A stretch of 64,000 nt of DNA from Novosphingobium rosa NBRC 15208 (GTDB taxonomy: Bacteria > Pseudomonadota > Alphaproteobacteria > Sphingomonadales > Sphingomonadaceae). Below, one piece after another: positions 1-9,597 of this stretch. The notes below the pieces were generated by a model. It saw only the letters and a list, made by a program, of their open reading frames with translations. It did not search any database and was not told where the DNA came from. Both the position numbers and the translations under genes were made by a program. The number at the start of each line of letters is the position of its first letter. Position 1 is the first letter of the stretch. The stretch spans positions 35,592 to 99,591 of the forward strand of contig NZ_BCZE01000030.1 in NCBI RefSeq assembly GCF_001598555.1, read 5' to 3'.

Positions 1-2365
1 CGAGAACGAGAAGCGTCAGGGCGACAACCAGCCCTATGGCCTGGTCCAGTATGCCGTGTCCGACGGGCTGTTCCCGGTCGGCCATCCCTATCGCCACACC
101 ACCATCGGCTCGATGGGCGATCTCGATTCGGCCAATCTCACCGATGTGCGCGGCTGGTTCACCGACCATTACGCCCCCAACAACGCCGTGCTGGTGCTGA
201 GCGGCGATATCGATGTCGCCACCGCCCGCCCGCTGGTCGAGAAGTATTACGGCGATATCCCCGGTGGCCCCGCCGTAAAGCCGGTGACAGCAGGCCCTGT
301 CACCCTGCCTGCCCCGCTACGTCGCGAGATGACCGATCAGGTCGCCACCACGCGCCTGCTGCGCGTGTGGTCCGGGCCCAATCTGAACGATCCGGAGAGT
401 TCTGCGCTGGATGTCGGCATGTCGGTGCTGGGGGGGCTGGCCTCCTCGCGGCTGGACAATGCGCTGGTGCGCGGGCAGCAGCTGGCCGTCTCGGTCAGCG
501 CCAATGTCGAACAGCATGAGCAGCTTTCGGTCATCACCGTCAGCATGGATGTGAAACCCGGCGTGGACCGCAAGGTGGCCGAGGCCGCGCTGGACGCCCA
601 GATCGCCAGCTTCCTGAAGGAAGGCCCCAGCGCCGATGAGGTGAAGCGCGCCGCCACCAGAGAGGTGTCGCAGGCGATCGGCATGCTGGAGGTTGTCGGC
701 GGCTTTACGGGCAAGGGCGCGCAGCTGGCCGAAGGGCAGCTCTATTCGGGCGATCCGGCGCATTACCGCAAGGAACTGGCCGAGATCGCCGCGCAGACCC
801 CCGCCACGATCAAATCCGCCATCGACAAGTGGCTGGGCCGCCCCGCGCTGATGCTGGCCATCACGCCGGGCGAGCGCACCATGAGCGGCGACCAGCTGGG
901 CGGCTGGGACGATGGCGCGAACGAACCCGCTCCCAAGCCCGATGCCAAGGCGCCGGTGCCGCCGGTGAAACAGTCTCCGCCGCGTCAAAGCCCGCCTGTC
1001 GCCCCGGTCAGCAGCCTGACCTTCCCCGCGCTGGAGCATGCCAAGCTCTCCAACGGCATCGAGGTGGTGCTGGCGCGGCGCACCGCCGTGCCCAAGCTGC
1101 TGGTCAATGTGGAGTTCGATGCCGGCGTCTCGGGCGATGCGCTCGATGCGCCTGGCACGCAGGGCATGCTGATGGCGATGCTGGATGAAGGCACCGCGCA
1201 GGACGCCACCGGCGGCCACAGCCGCAACCCCACGCAGATCCGCGAGGAAGAGGAAAGGCTGGGCGCCGAGCTGCAGGCCGGTGCCGCGATGGACACCAGC
1301 AATGTGATGCTCTCGGCGCTGTCGGCCAATCTGGCGCCCTCGCTCGATCTGCTGGCCGATGTGGTGCGCCGCCCCGCCTTCGCCCCCGCCGAGCTGGAGC
1401 GGGTGAAGCAGCAGCGCCTCGCCTCTCTGGCCCAGACTATGGCGAGCCCGCAGGGTCTGGCCTTCCATGTCTTCAACCCGATCCTCTTCGGGCCCAACCA
1501 TCCCTATGGCCATGCCGGAGACGGGCTGGGCACGCTGGCCAGCATCAAGGGCTTCACCAGCCAGAGCCTGCGCGCGGCGCAAGCCCAGTGGCTGCGCCCC
1601 GATCTGGCGCGCATCACCGTGGTGGGCGATATCACCATGGCGGCGCTGAAGCCCCAGCTGGAAAAGGCTCTGGGAGACTGGAAGGCCCCGGCCACGCCAA
1701 AGCCGGTGAAGGCGATCGATGCCCCCGCCCTGCCCGCCCGCCCGCGCATCGTGCTGATCGACCGGCCTAACTCGCCGCAGTCGATGATCGTGGCCGGGCG
1801 CCTGCTGCCGCTCAAGGGCACGCAGCCGGGGCAGGAGGCGCTGGGCCTGGCCAATGAGGTGCTGGGCGCCGATTTCCTCTCGCGCCTCAACAGCGATCTG
1901 CGCGAGGAGAAGAGCTGGACCTATGGCGTGCAATCCATCGTGCGCCAGCCTGTGGGCCAGCGCAGCCTGCTGGTGCTGGCCCCGGTGCAGACCGACCGCA
2001 CCGGCGATTCGATTGTGGCGATGGTGGCCGATATGAAGGCGCTGGCCAGCGACAAGCCGGTCACGCCCGAGGAGGTGCAGCGCGTCACCGATGGCAACAT
2101 CCGTGGCCTGGCCAACCGTTACCAGACCAATGGGCAGGTGCTGGGGGCGATCACCAGCAACCGCCTGCTGGGCCGCCCGGAGGATTATGACGCTCACCTG
2201 CCGACGCTCTATCGCCAGATCGACGCTGCGGCGCTGAACACGGCCATCCGCGCGCAATTGCAGCCCGATGGTCTGGTCTTCGTGGTGGTGGGCGACCGCA
2301 AGCTGGTCGAGCCCCAGTTGCAGAAAGTGGGCCTGCCGGTGGAGGTGACCACCGTTACGCCGTAA
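1..2365 (+). CDS. M16 family zinc-peptidase-like protein (5' partial)
   Basis: The gene enters from the left edge; the reading frame is open from base 2 and about 787 residues are visible before TAA. Residues just inside the edge (NEKRQGDNQPYG, then HPYRHTTIGSM) are typical of the part of the first M16 domain that follows the HxxEH zinc site, so that site lies upstream of the window. Two M16 repeats follow, joined by a Pro-rich linker near base 930-1010. In the second repeat the place of HxxEH is taken by a GTQGMLMAMLDEGT-like stretch, so this half is probably non-catalytic, as in other two-domain family members. It probably acts in the periplasm, but the signal peptide is not in view. Confidence 0.9.
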   Translation, partial: ENEKRQGDNQPYGLVQYAVSDGLFPVGHPYRHTTIGSMGDLDSANLTDVRGWFTDHYAPNNAVLVLSGDIDVATARPLVEKYYGDIPGGPAVKPVTAGPVTLPAPLRREMTDQVATTRLLRVWSGPNLNDPESSALDVGMSVLGGLASSRLDNALVRGQQLAVSVSANVEQHEQLSVITVSMDVKPGVDRKVAEAALDAQIASFLKEGPSADEVKRAATREVSQAIGMLEVVGGFTGKGAQLAEGQLYSGDPAHYRKELAEIAAQTPATIKSAIDKWLGRPALMLAITPGERTMSGDQLGGWDDGANEPAPKPDAKAPVPPVKQSPPRQSPPVAPVSSLTFPALEHAKLSNGIEVVLARRTAVPKLLVNVEFDAGVSGDALDAPGTQGMLMAMLDEGTAQDATGGHSRNPTQIREEEERLGAELQAGAAMDTSNVMLSALSANLAPSLDLLADVVRRPAFAPAELERVKQQRLASLAQTMASPQGLAFHVFNPILFGPNHPYGHAGDGLGTLASIKGFTSQSLRAAQAQWLRPDLARITVVGDITMAALKPQLEKALGDWKAPATPKPVKAIDAPALPARPRIVLIDRPNSPQSMIVAGRLLPLKGTQPGQEALGLANEVLGADFLSRLNSDLREEKSWTYGVQSIVRQPVGQRSLLVLAPVQTDRTGDSIVAMVADMKALASDKPVTPEEVQRVTDGNIRGLANRYQTNGQVLGAITSNRLLGRPEDYDAHLPTLYRQIDAAALNTAIRAQLQPDGLVFVVVGDRKLVEPQLQKVGLPVEVTTVTP

Positions 2366-2373
2366 GCGATGGC

Positions 2374-2403
2374 CTGCCGGGGTCCGTTAATGGGCCCCGG
2401 CAG
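2374..2403. terminator. hairpin between convergent genes
   Basis: A perfect 9-bp stem (CTGCCGGGG / CCCCGGCAG) with a 12-base loop sits between the end of the M16 gene and the end of the opposing gene, partly overlapping the latter. It has no clear U-tract, so its terminator role is inferred from position. Confidence 0.4.
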
Positions 2404-3298
2404 CAGCCCCCGTGATCGTGAAATCATAGACGCGGTAGACGCTCTGCTTGGAGCGCTGGGATTCGCCGATCAGCACGAAACCATATTCGCCCGGCGGCAG
2501 ATCGCCGGGCAGATCCACATTGAACACGCCATCGCCAAGGTCGGTCATGCCGAAAGGCAGCGTGTTTTTCGGATCGATGCCCGAGACGCTGACATAGGGC
2601 GCCACCCGGCCAATGGTCATCTGCCGCGTGGCGCCGTCCTGCCGGAAATGGACCAGGCTGAATTCATTGGGCGACTGCGCCGCCGTGCCGCCCACCCCGC
2701 CAAATTCGCTGACGCGATTGTCCTGCGGATTGAAATAGAAGCGAAAGGTGGGACGCGGGGCGGCGATCGCCATTTGCGCATTGGCGCGCGGCACGATCAG
2801 TTTCGCCATATGCGGAAACAGCACCGAGCCATTGCCCACGATCTTCACAGCCGTCTGCCCTGTGGGGCGCAACAGGGTGAGGCCATGGGCATCACCGCCA
2901 TTCCAATAGATGCCCTCAGGCTGACGCGATGGCGCGACAGAAGGGCGCGTGGAGGCGAACATCCCCCCTGCCGCCGGACCTGCTTGCGGCACGGCCGAGG
3001 TGCGGACAGCGGGGCCTTCCGGGTAAGGCATGGCCTCTGCCACCGGGCGCAGCGTGGCGCAGCTTTCCACCATGGCGACGATCACGCCATCGGACAGGCC
3101 CGCCTTTTTCAGACCGACCATGGCGGATGTCGATGTGTCGTAATGGCAGGGCATCGCATGGATCTTGGCGATCACCGGCCCATCGCCCAGCCCGGCGCGG
3201 TGCAGGGCGATCACGGCATCATTGTCGAAGGTCTGCGCCATGGCTGAAACCGGCAGCACAGCCGTCATCATCGCAAGACACCAAGACCATCCCCGCAT
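2387..3298 (-). CDS. exported protein of unknown function
   Basis: The 303-residue product starts with a clear signal peptide ending near AMA-QTF, so it is probably periplasmic. After cleavage there are two short helical repeats of the type 'VI-LhkAGLgDgpVIAKI' and 'GLKKAGLSDGVIVAMVES', a pattern I know from bacterial exported proteins of unknown role. The C-terminal two thirds look beta-rich, with no catalytic motif that I can recognise. It converges on the M16 gene and has the same orientation as gatCAB, but a ~50-base gap separates it from gatB. No function is proposed. Confidence 0.8.
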   Translation of the reverse strand: MRGWSWCLAMMTAVLPVSAMAQTFDNDAVIALHRAGLGDGPVIAKIHAMPCHYDTSTSAMVGLKKAGLSDGVIVAMVESCATLRPVAEAMPYPEGPAVRTSAVPQAGPAAGGMFASTRPSVAPSRQPEGIYWNGGDAHGLTLLRPTGQTAVKIVGNGSVLFPHMAKLIVPRANAQMAIAAPRPTFRFYFNPQDNRVSEFGGVGGTAAQSPNEFSLVHFRQDGATRQMTIGRVAPYVSVSGIDPKNTLPFGMTDLGDGVFNVDLPGDLPPGEYGFVLIGESQRSKQSVYRVYDFTITGAAAGAH

Positions 3299-3347
3299 AG
3301 CCTGCCCCCGTATCGCTACGGCAGGCAGGCTATCGCGGTTAAGTGGT

Positions 3348-4844
3348 TCAGGCCAGAGCCTTCTTCACCAGTTCATTGACGATCTGCGGGTTGGCCTTGC
3401 CCGCCATCGCCTTCATCGTCTGGCCCACGAAGAAGCCGAAAAGCGCTTCCTTGCCAGCCTTGTACTGCTCCACCTTATCGGCGTTGTTGGCCATGATGGT
3501 GGCCACCGCCGCCTCGATGGCGCCGGTGTCGCTGGTCTGCTTGAGGCCCTCACGCTCGACGATGGTGGCGGCATCGTCACCGGTCTCGAGCATCTTTTCC
3601 AGCACCTGCTTGGCGATGGAGCCCGAAATCGTGCCATTCCCGACCAGCGCCAGCAGTTGGCCCGCGCCTTCCGGCGTGATCGGGCTGGAGGCCAGATCCT
3701 TGCCCAGCTTGTTCAGCGCCCCGAAGAACTCCGAGAGCAGCCAGTTGGAGGCCTGCTTGGCGACCTCGCCCTCGGGCTTGTTCTGCGCGGTGGCGGTGGC
3801 GGCCAGCAGCGCCTCGAACCAGCGGGCGGTGTCGACCTCGGCGGTCAGCACGCCAGCGGCATAGGCCGTCAGGCCCAGAGCGCCTTCATAGCGCGCGCGC
3901 TTGGCATCGGGCAGTTCGGGGAGCGAGGCGCGGGCCTCTTCCACGAAAGCATCGTCCAGCACCAGCGGCAGCAGATCGGGATCGGGGAAATAGCGGTAAT
4001 CATGCGCGTCTTCCTTGCTGCGCATGCTCCGCGTTTCATTGCGGTCCGGATCGTAGAGGCGCGTTTCCTGCACCACCTTGCCGCCATCCTCGATGAGGGC
4101 GACCTGACGCTTGGCCTCGCTTTCCACCACGGCCATCACGAAGCGCACCGAATTAACGTTCTTCGTCTCGGTGCGCGTGCCGAACTCATCGCCGGGACGG
4201 CGCACCGACACGTTGACGTCGGCACGCATCGAGCCCTGATCCATATTGCCATCGCACGAGCCGACATAGCGCAGGATCGAACGCAGCTTGGAAAGATAGG
4301 CCCCAGCCTCGGCGGGCGAACGCATATCGGGGCGGCTGACGATCTCCATCAGCGCCACACCCGAACGGTTGAGATCGACATAGGACATCGTGGGATGCTG
4401 ATCGTGCATCAGCTTGCCCGCATCCTGCTCGACATGGATGCGCTCGACGCCGATCACCTTTTTCGAGGTCTCGGGGTTCTTTTCATCCAGCGTGATCTCG
4501 ATCTCGCCCTCGCCCACGATAGGGTGGTAGAGCTGGCTGATCTGATAGCCCTGCGGCAAATCGGCGTAGAAGTAGTTCTTGCGATCAAACCGCGACCACT
4601 TGTTGATCTGCGCGCCGATGGCGATGCCGGTGCGCACCGCCTGGCGGATGCACTCCATATTGGGCACGGGCAGCATGCCGGGCATGGCCGCATCGATCAG
4701 CGAGACCTGGCTGTTGGGCTCCGCGCCGAAGGCCGTGGCCGAGCCGGAGAACAGCTTGGCGTTGGAGGTGACCTGCGCATGGACCTCAAGGCCGATCACG
4801 ACCTCCCATTCGCCCGTTGCGCCCTGAATACGATAATCGCTCAT
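3348..4844 (-). CDS. gatB: Asp-tRNA(Asn)/Glu-tRNA(Gln) amidotransferase subunit B
   Basis: GatB is the kinase/tRNA-binding subunit of GatCAB, which converts misacylated Glu-tRNA(Gln) and/or Asp-tRNA(Asn) to the cognate aminoacyl-tRNA in the cytoplasm. The 498-residue length is normal. The N-terminus reads [13 protein letters not shown], the family signature, followed by the Zn/ATP core ([14 protein letters not shown]), a helical middle and the C-terminal YqeY-like tail domain (from about residue 350) that grips the tRNA elbow. One base separates its ATG from the stop of gatA, so translation is almost certainly coupled. It is the last gene of gatC-gatA-gatB. Confidence 0.98.
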   Translation of the reverse strand: MSDYRIQGATGEWEVVIGLEVHAQVTSNAKLFSGSATAFGAEPNSQVSLIDAAMPGMLPVPNMECIRQAVRTGIAIGAQINKWSRFDRKNYFYADLPQGYQISQLYHPIVGEGEIEITLDEKNPETSKKVIGVERIHVEQDAGKLMHDQHPTMSYVDLNRSGVALMEIVSRPDMRSPAEAGAYLSKLRSILRYVGSCDGNMDQGSMRADVNVSVRRPGDEFGTRTETKNVNSVRFVMAVVESEAKRQVALIEDGGKVVQETRLYDPDRNETRSMRSKEDAHDYRYFPDPDLLPLVLDDAFVEEARASLPELPDAKRARYEGALGLTAYAAGVLTAEVDTARWFEALLAATATAQNKPEGEVAKQASNWLLSEFFGALNKLGKDLASSPITPEGAGQLLALVGNGTISGSIAKQVLEKMLETGDDAATIVEREGLKQTSDTGAIEAAVATIMANNADKVEQYKAGKEALFGFFVGQTMKAMAGKANPQIVNELVKKALA

Positions 4845-4845
4845 C

Positions 4846-6327
4846 TTACCACCACTTCGTCGGCTTGGCGCTGAAACCAGCGCGCTGCTCGATCGCCAGA
4901 CCGGCGTTCAGCACGCCCTGCTCGTCAAACGGACGCCCGATGATCTGCAGGCCCAGCGGCAGGCCCTGAGAATCCAGCCCGGCAGGCACGCTCATCGCGG
5001 GCAGGCCAGCCAGCGAGGCCGGCACCGAGAACACATCGCCCAAATACATATCGAGCGGATTGGTCTTCTCACCCAGCGCAAAGGCCGAGGTCGGCGCGGT
5101 GGGCGCAAGGATCACATCGACCTGCTTGAAGGCTTCCTCGAAGTCACGCGCGATCAGCGTGCGGACCTTCTGCGCCTGCGTGTAATAGGCGTCGTAGAAA
5201 CCCGCCGAGAGCACATAGGTGCCGATCAGGATGCGGCGCTTGACCTCGTCACCGAAACCGGCGGCGCGGGTGGCGGCATACATCTCCTGAAGGTTGGCGC
5301 CATCGGGCAGATCGCGCAGGCCGTAACGCACGCCATCATAGCGCGCGAGGTTCGACGAAGCCTCGGCAGGGGCGATGATGTAATAGGTCGCCAGTGCATA
5401 CTTCGAATGCGGCAGCGAGATGTCCACCACCTCGGCCCCGGCATCCTTCAGCCAGGCGATGCCATCGTCCCAGCTCTTGGCGACTTCGGCATTGAGGCCT
5501 TCCAGACGATATTCGCGTGGAATACCAACCTTCTTGCCCTTCAGATCGCCCGACAGCGCGGCTTCCCAATTGGGCACCGGCAGATCGAGGCTGGTGGCAT
5601 CCTTGGCGTCAAAACCGGCCATGGCTTCGAGCATCACGGCGCAATCCTGCACCGTATGCGCCATCGGCCCGGCCTGATCGAGCGAGGAGGCAAAGGCCAC
5701 GATGCCCCAGCGCGAGCAACGGCCATAGGTCGGCTTGATGCCGCTGATGCCGGTGAAGGCCGCAGGCTGGCGGATCGAACCGCCGGTGTCGGTGCCGGTC
5801 GCGGCAGGCACGATGCGCGCCGCCACCGCCGCCGATGACCCGCCCGAGGAACCACCCGGCGCCAGAGCCGAAGTGTCATTCGGACGACGCCAGGGCGAGG
5901 TTACCTTGCCATAGGCGCTGCTCTCATTCGACGAGCCCATCGCGAACTGGTCAAGGTTCAGCTTGCCCAGCAGGCCCGCGCCCGCATCCCACAGCTTCTG
6001 CGAGACGGTCGATTCATACTCGGGCTTGAAGCCTTCGAGGATTTTCGAGGCCGCCGTGGTCTGCACGCCCTTGGTGGCGAACAGATCCTTCATGCCGATG
6101 GGCACGCCCGCCAGCTTGCCTAAAGGCTTGCCAGCGGCGCGGTCGGCATCGACCTTGGCGGCGGCGGCCAGAGCGGCCTCCGGCGTGGTCACGATGAAGG
6201 CGTTCAAAGCCTCCTGCGCCTCGGCCACGGCAGCGTTGAACGCACCAGCCACCTCGGTCGCGGTGAAGTCGCCACCGGCCACGCCATCGCGGATGCCGGT
6301 GAGCGTCAGATCGGTCAAGTTCGTCAT
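4846..6327 (-). CDS. gatA: Asp-tRNA(Asn)/Glu-tRNA(Gln) amidotransferase subunit A
   Basis: GatA is the glutaminase subunit that supplies ammonia for the GatCAB transamidation reaction. The 493-residue protein carries the amidase signature: the Ser-rich loop [13 protein letters not shown] followed by [14 protein letters not shown], which includes the cis-Ser and nucleophilic Ser, with the catalytic Lys in IGMKDLF. Its ATG shares one base with the gatC stop (TAATG), so gatC and gatA are translationally coupled. The C-terminus ends in KPTKWW. All catalytic residues appear intact. Confidence 0.98.
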   Translation of the reverse strand: MTNLTDLTLTGIRDGVAGGDFTATEVAGAFNAAVAEAQEALNAFIVTTPEAALAAAAKVDADRAAGKPLGKLAGVPIGMKDLFATKGVQTTAASKILEGFKPEYESTVSQKLWDAGAGLLGKLNLDQFAMGSSNESSAYGKVTSPWRRPNDTSALAPGGSSGGSSAAVAARIVPAATGTDTGGSIRQPAAFTGISGIKPTYGRCSRWGIVAFASSLDQAGPMAHTVQDCAVMLEAMAGFDAKDATSLDLPVPNWEAALSGDLKGKKVGIPREYRLEGLNAEVAKSWDDGIAWLKDAGAEVVDISLPHSKYALATYYIIAPAEASSNLARYDGVRYGLRDLPDGANLQEMYAATRAAGFGDEVKRRILIGTYVLSAGFYDAYYTQAQKVRTLIARDFEEAFKQVDVILAPTAPTSAFALGEKTNPLDMYLGDVFSVPASLAGLPAMSVPAGLDSQGLPLGLQIIGRPFDEQGVLNAGLAIEQRAGFSAKPTKWW

Positions 6328-6629
6328 TATTCGATCACCTTGGGCACGCCGAAGAAGCCATGTTCGGCAGCCGGAGCATTGGCCAGCACCGCATCGCGAA
6401 TGCCGCCGCCGGTCAGCGGATCGGCATTGGTGATGTCTTCGCGCAGGCGCAGCGTGTTGGGGATAACGGCGGTCATCGGCTCGACGCCGGTGACATCGAC
6501 CTCGCCCAATTGCTCGACCCAGGCGAGGATGCCGTTCAGTTTGGGCACCATGGCCTCCAGATCGCCCGGGGTCACCTTGATGCGGGCCAGCGAGGCGATT
6601 TTCGCCACGGTCGCGGTATCAACCGACAT
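6327..6629 (-). CDS. gatC: Asp-tRNA(Asn)/Glu-tRNA(Gln) amidotransferase subunit C
   Basis: This is the 100-residue GatC subunit, which wraps around GatA and stabilises the GatA-GatB interface. The sequence has the expected form: an N-terminal helix ([12 protein letters not shown]), a middle segment [16 protein letters not shown], and the [15 protein letters not shown] region that contacts GatA. It is the first gene of the gatCAB operon. A copy of the dispersed two-hairpin repeat lies immediately upstream (6643-6744), so the promoter is either within or beyond that repeat. Confidence 0.96.
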   Translation of the reverse strand: MSVDTATVAKIASLARIKVTPGDLEAMVPKLNGILAWVEQLGEVDVTGVEPMTAVIPNTLRLREDITNADPLTGGGIRDAVLANAPAAEHGFFGVPKVIE

Positions 6630-6642
6630 AGATCAAACCTTC

Positions 6643-6744
6643 AGAGCATCGGGCGAAAACGTGGGAACCAGTTTTTCGCGAAAACGATGCGACCACAAAA
6701 ACCCGGATCATGTTGTGTGATTCTCAAATCACGCGGCATGATCC
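6643..6744 (+). repeat. two-hairpin composite repeat, copy 1
   Basis: This is the most diverged of three copies. The first module pairs GCATCG with CGATGC around a GTGGGAACC core. The second module is a hairpin, GGATCATG / CATGATCC, enclosing GTGATT / AATCAC. The other copies are at 28520-28624 (reverse) and 37270-37373 (forward). It occupies the gatC upstream region. Confidence 0.75.
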
Positions 6745-6753
6745 AGCAAACAG

Positions 6754-6778
6754 AAGGCCGGGCCATGGACCCGGCCTT
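6754..6778 (-). terminator. probable terminator of the FKBP gene
   Basis: A perfect 9-bp stem (AAGGCCGGG / CCCGGCCTT) with a 7-base loop lies about 100 bases downstream of the FKBP stop on the minus strand, followed by a T-rich stretch (TTCTGTTT). It would separate the FKBP gene from gatCAB. Confidence 0.5.
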
Positions 6779-6882
6779 CGCAAATCTGCCTCGGAGCTAG
6801 CATCCCGCAAGCGCCTCATCAAGCGAAGCGCGGAAACCGCGCCTCAATCAAACAACGCGCGAGGGATAAAGCCCGGCAAAAC

Positions 6883-7437
6883 TTACTGCGGAGCGCCGTC
6901 CGGACCGACGGGCGCGCCTTGAGGAGCGCCCTGCGCGCCACCCTGAGCGCCCTTGCCCATTTGCTGGCGCATCATCTGCTCCATCATGCGCTGCTGGGCT
7001 TCCAGCTCGGCGCGGTTGGCGAACTGCAGCACCTCGATCTCGAAGGTCAGGTCGCTGTTCGCGGGGATCGGGCCCTGCGCATGGTCGCCATAGGCCAGCT
7101 TGGCGGGAATATGGACGAGATACTTGCCGCCCGCCTGGGTCTGGGCCAGCGCCTTGGCGAAGCCGGGGATCACGCCCTGCATCTGGGCCGGCACGCGCTG
7201 GGCCTGATCGAAGACCGTGCCGTTCGACAGCTTGCCGACATAGTTGATGAGGATGACGTCCGCCGGAGTCGGGTTGCCACCCTGACCCGCACGCAGCGTC
7301 TGCACATCGACCAGCTGCGGGCGCACCGCCGCCGCCACGCCGCCGCCCAGCGCCACCGCGACAAACGCGGCCAGCCACAGCTTCGACTTCGAGCCCTTGG
7401 CCAGCGGCTGGAGGGGAACGCGGGTGATCTCGGTCAT
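6883..7437 (-). CDS. membrane-anchored FKBP-type peptidyl-prolyl isomerase
   Basis: The FKBP domain occupies roughly residues 60-160 of a 184-residue protein and includes YVGKLSNGTVFDQA, the GVIPGFAKAL segment and FEIEVLQF, which is the normal order. A single hydrophobic helix at about residues 20-37 (LWLAAFVAVALGGGVAAAV) suggests an inner-membrane anchor with the isomerase in the periplasm. The tail is Gly/Ala/Pro/Gln-rich. The frame is open further upstream to 7665, but ATG at 7437 has an AGGA 7 bases upstream and gives a sensible N-terminus, so I chose it. Confidence 0.9.
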   Translation of the reverse strand: MTEITRVPLQPLAKGSKSKLWLAAFVAVALGGGVAAAVRPQLVDVQTLRAGQGGNPTPADVILINYVGKLSNGTVFDQAQRVPAQMQGVIPGFAKALAQTQAGGKYLVHIPAKLAYGDHAQGPIPANSDLTFEIEVLQFANRAELEAQQRMMEQMMRQQMGKGAQGGAQGAPQGAPVGPDGAPQ

Positions 7438-7722
7438 CGTGCCATCCTGATCTGTTGCGCGGGACACAGGGGGCCCCAAGCGCCGGAAATTTCGCCGCCC
7501 CTCATGGCTCAAGCCGCCCGCAGGAGCAAGCCCCGCGCGCAGCCTATGGCACCAAAGAATCGGGAGCGCTTTTGCGGTCGCGTCGTGCGCCACGGAGCGC
7601 AGATACGCCAAAGGCCCGCCAGCTTTACCGCTTTTCGGACTCAATCCGAAACACAGCAAAGCCACGAGCCTTTGAAAAACACGGATCAGGCAGGCCGCAA
7701 GCAGCCCACCCTCAACCCATGC

Positions 7723-7929
7723 TTACTTGACGCCGTCGCGCTCCTGGCGCTTGCGCTCCAGCTTGCGGGCGCGGCGCACGGCAGCGGCCTTTTCGCGGGC
7801 GCGCTTTTCCGACGGCTTCTCAAAGTGACGGCGCAGCTTCATCTCGCGATACACGCCTTCACGCTGCAGCTTCTTCTTAAGCGCGCGCAGGGCTTGATCG
7901 ACATTGTTATCGCGGACGAGAATCTGCAT
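7723..7929 (-). CDS. rpsU: 30S ribosomal protein S21
   Basis: This is a 68-residue, strongly basic protein with the S21 N-terminus [20 protein letters not shown] and the [16 protein letters not shown] core. It belongs to the small ribosomal subunit and contacts the anti-Shine-Dalgarno region. It is monocistronic here, about 60 bases from the upstream-extended frame of the FKBP gene, with a GAGG ribosome-binding site. The long divergent region to rluC (7930-8253) must hold its promoter. Confidence 0.97.
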   Translation of the reverse strand: MQILVRDNNVDQALRALKKKLQREGVYREMKLRRHFEKPSEKRAREKAAAVRRARKLERKRQERDGVK

Positions 7930-8253
7930 AAAAAGAACAACCTCACGCTCATCATGGCGAGAACCCCACCGATCCGCAGATCAAAAAAGCGGGGGAACAC
8001 CTGAAGGATTTCAAAACACACGGACAGGCCGATTCCCGAGGGGAACGACCGGAATTGCGGCGCCGCTACCAGAGTCGCACTCGGAAGGCAAGCCTTGGCA
8101 GCCAATCCTTCATGCGAAATGCCACTTCTGCACCCCAGGCGTGACAGTTTTACGACCGGCAACCCGCATCCCGCACAGAGACAACACCCCGCGCGCCTTG
8201 TGCGAACGTCTGCGGGCTGTTCCTCGGGCGCTCCTTAGGCTAACGGGGCCTGC
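7930..8253. other. 324-base divergent intergenic region
   Basis: This region lies between the starts of rpsU (minus) and rluC (plus). I see no coding frame, repeat or convincing palindrome in it. It should contain both promoters, but I cannot place a -10/-35 pair with confidence. Confidence 0.5.
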
Positions 8254-9597
8254 ATGAGCAACGATAATACGAACAAGCCCCGCCAGCACCAGAGCGCCGA
8301 CACCGTGCGCCAATTCACCGTGGGGCCCGATGACAACGACATTCGGCTGGATCGCTGGTTCAAGCGCCACCTGCCGCAGGTGGGCTTCGCCACCATCAGC
8401 CGCTGGGCCCGCACCGGCCAGATTCGCGTGGACGGCAAGCGCAGCGCGCCCGAAGACCGCCTGACCACCGGGCAGGTCCTGCGCGTGCCCCCGGGCGACA
8501 CCCATGCCCCCGGCGCGGGCACCGGCAAGGGCGCCAAGGCCCGCAAGCCGCTGACCGACGCGCAGCTGGAGCTGGCCGACCGCATCGTGCTGCACCGCGA
8601 CCCCAGCGCCATCGTGATCAACAAGCCCCCGGGCCTGGCCACGCAGGGCGGCAGCGGCACCTTCGAGCATGTCGATGGCCTGCTGGACGCCTATGCCCCC
8701 GATGGCCCGCGTCCGCGCCTCGTGCATCGCCTCGACAAGGACACCAGCGGCGCGCTGCTGGTCGCCGCCACGCCGGGCAGCGCGGCCTATTTCTCGAAGC
8801 GCTTTTCCTCGCGTCAGGCCACCAAGATCTATTGGGCGCTGGTGACGGGCGTGCCCAGCATCGATGAAGGCCTGATCGACCTGCCCCTCGCCAAGCAGCC
8901 GGGCACCGGCGGCGAGAAGATGATGGTCGATCACTCCGAGCAGGGCCAGCCCTCCAAGAGCCGCTACCGCGTGATCGACCGCGCGGGCAACAGCGCCTGC
9001 TGGATGGAGCTGCAGCCGCTGACGGGCCGCACCCACCAGCTGCGCGTGCATCTGGCCGCCATCGGCCACCCCATCGTGGGCGATGGCAAATATGGCGGTC
9101 AGGACGCGTTCCTGACGGGCAGCATCAGCCGCAAGATGCATCTGCATGCCCGCCGCATCATCATCGATCACCCGGATGGCACCCCGCTGGATGTGACCGC
9201 CCCCCTGCCCGAGCATTTCGCGGCCAGCCTCGCCCAGCTGGGCTTCAACGAGGATGACGGCGAATACATCCCCGATCCCTCGGGCGAGCTGACGCGCGAC
9301 GAGGAAAAGTCGATCGCCAAGGCGCATGCCAAGCAATACCGCAAGGAACGCCGGGGCGAGCGCCGGGGCCGCGCCGAAAACGGCCGCGCCCGCACCGATG
9401 CCAAGCCGCGCAAGCCCGTGCCCGGCAAGGCCCGCCCCGGCGGGGTGAAGATCGCCAAGGGCAAGGGCGTTACCGGTCCCAAGGCGGCCGCCGCCAAGCC
9501 TGCCGCGCCCCGCAGCGGCGCATCGCGTCCGGCCACTGGCAAGCCTGCGGCGCCGCGCAAGCCCTCTGCTCCGCGTGGTGGCCCCAAGAGCCGCTGA
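8254..9597 (+). CDS. rluC: RluA/RluC-family 23S rRNA pseudouridine synthase with basic tail
   Basis: It isomerises uridine to pseudouridine in 23S rRNA; RluC-type specificity is inferred from the S4 domain and gene context. An S4 RNA-binding domain spans about residues 20-85 (LDRWFKRHLPQVGFATISRW). The catalytic domain has RLVHRLDKDTSG with the catalytic Asp at 161, and LQPLTGRTHQLRVHL further on. Beyond about residue 350 there is a ~100-residue Lys/Arg/Ala/Pro-rich tail, unusual in length and probably disordered. Its TGA overlaps the next ATG, so it heads a coupled five-gene operon. Confidence 0.93.
   Translation: MSNDNTNKPRQHQSADTVRQFTVGPDDNDIRLDRWFKRHLPQVGFATISRWARTGQIRVDGKRSAPEDRLTTGQVLRVPPGDTHAPGAGTGKGAKARKPLTDAQLELADRIVLHRDPSAIVINKPPGLATQGGSGTFEHVDGLLDAYAPDGPRPRLVHRLDKDTSGALLVAATPGSAAYFSKRFSSRQATKIYWALVTGVPSIDEGLIDLPLAKQPGTGGEKMMVDHSEQGQPSKSRYRVIDRAGNSACWMELQPLTGRTHQLRVHLAAIGHPIVGDGKYGGQDAFLTGSISRKMHLHARRIIIDHPDGTPLDVTAPLPEHFAASLAQLGFNEDDGEYIPDPSGELTRDEEKSIAKAHAKQYRKERRGERRGRAENGRARTDAKPRKPVPGKARPGGVKIAKGKGVTGPKAAAAKPAAPRSGASRPATGKPAAPRKPSAPRGGPKSR

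Noticed and set aside
317..2257. A 646-codon open frame on the minus strand opposite the M16 gene
   Set aside because: It is rich in His, Arg, Gly and Gln with no family pattern, as expected for the antisense of a GC-rich gene; the plus-strand M16 motifs are clear.
3165..4874. A 569-codon plus-strand frame opposite gatB
   Set aside because: Antisense shadow with His/Arg/Gly-rich composition.
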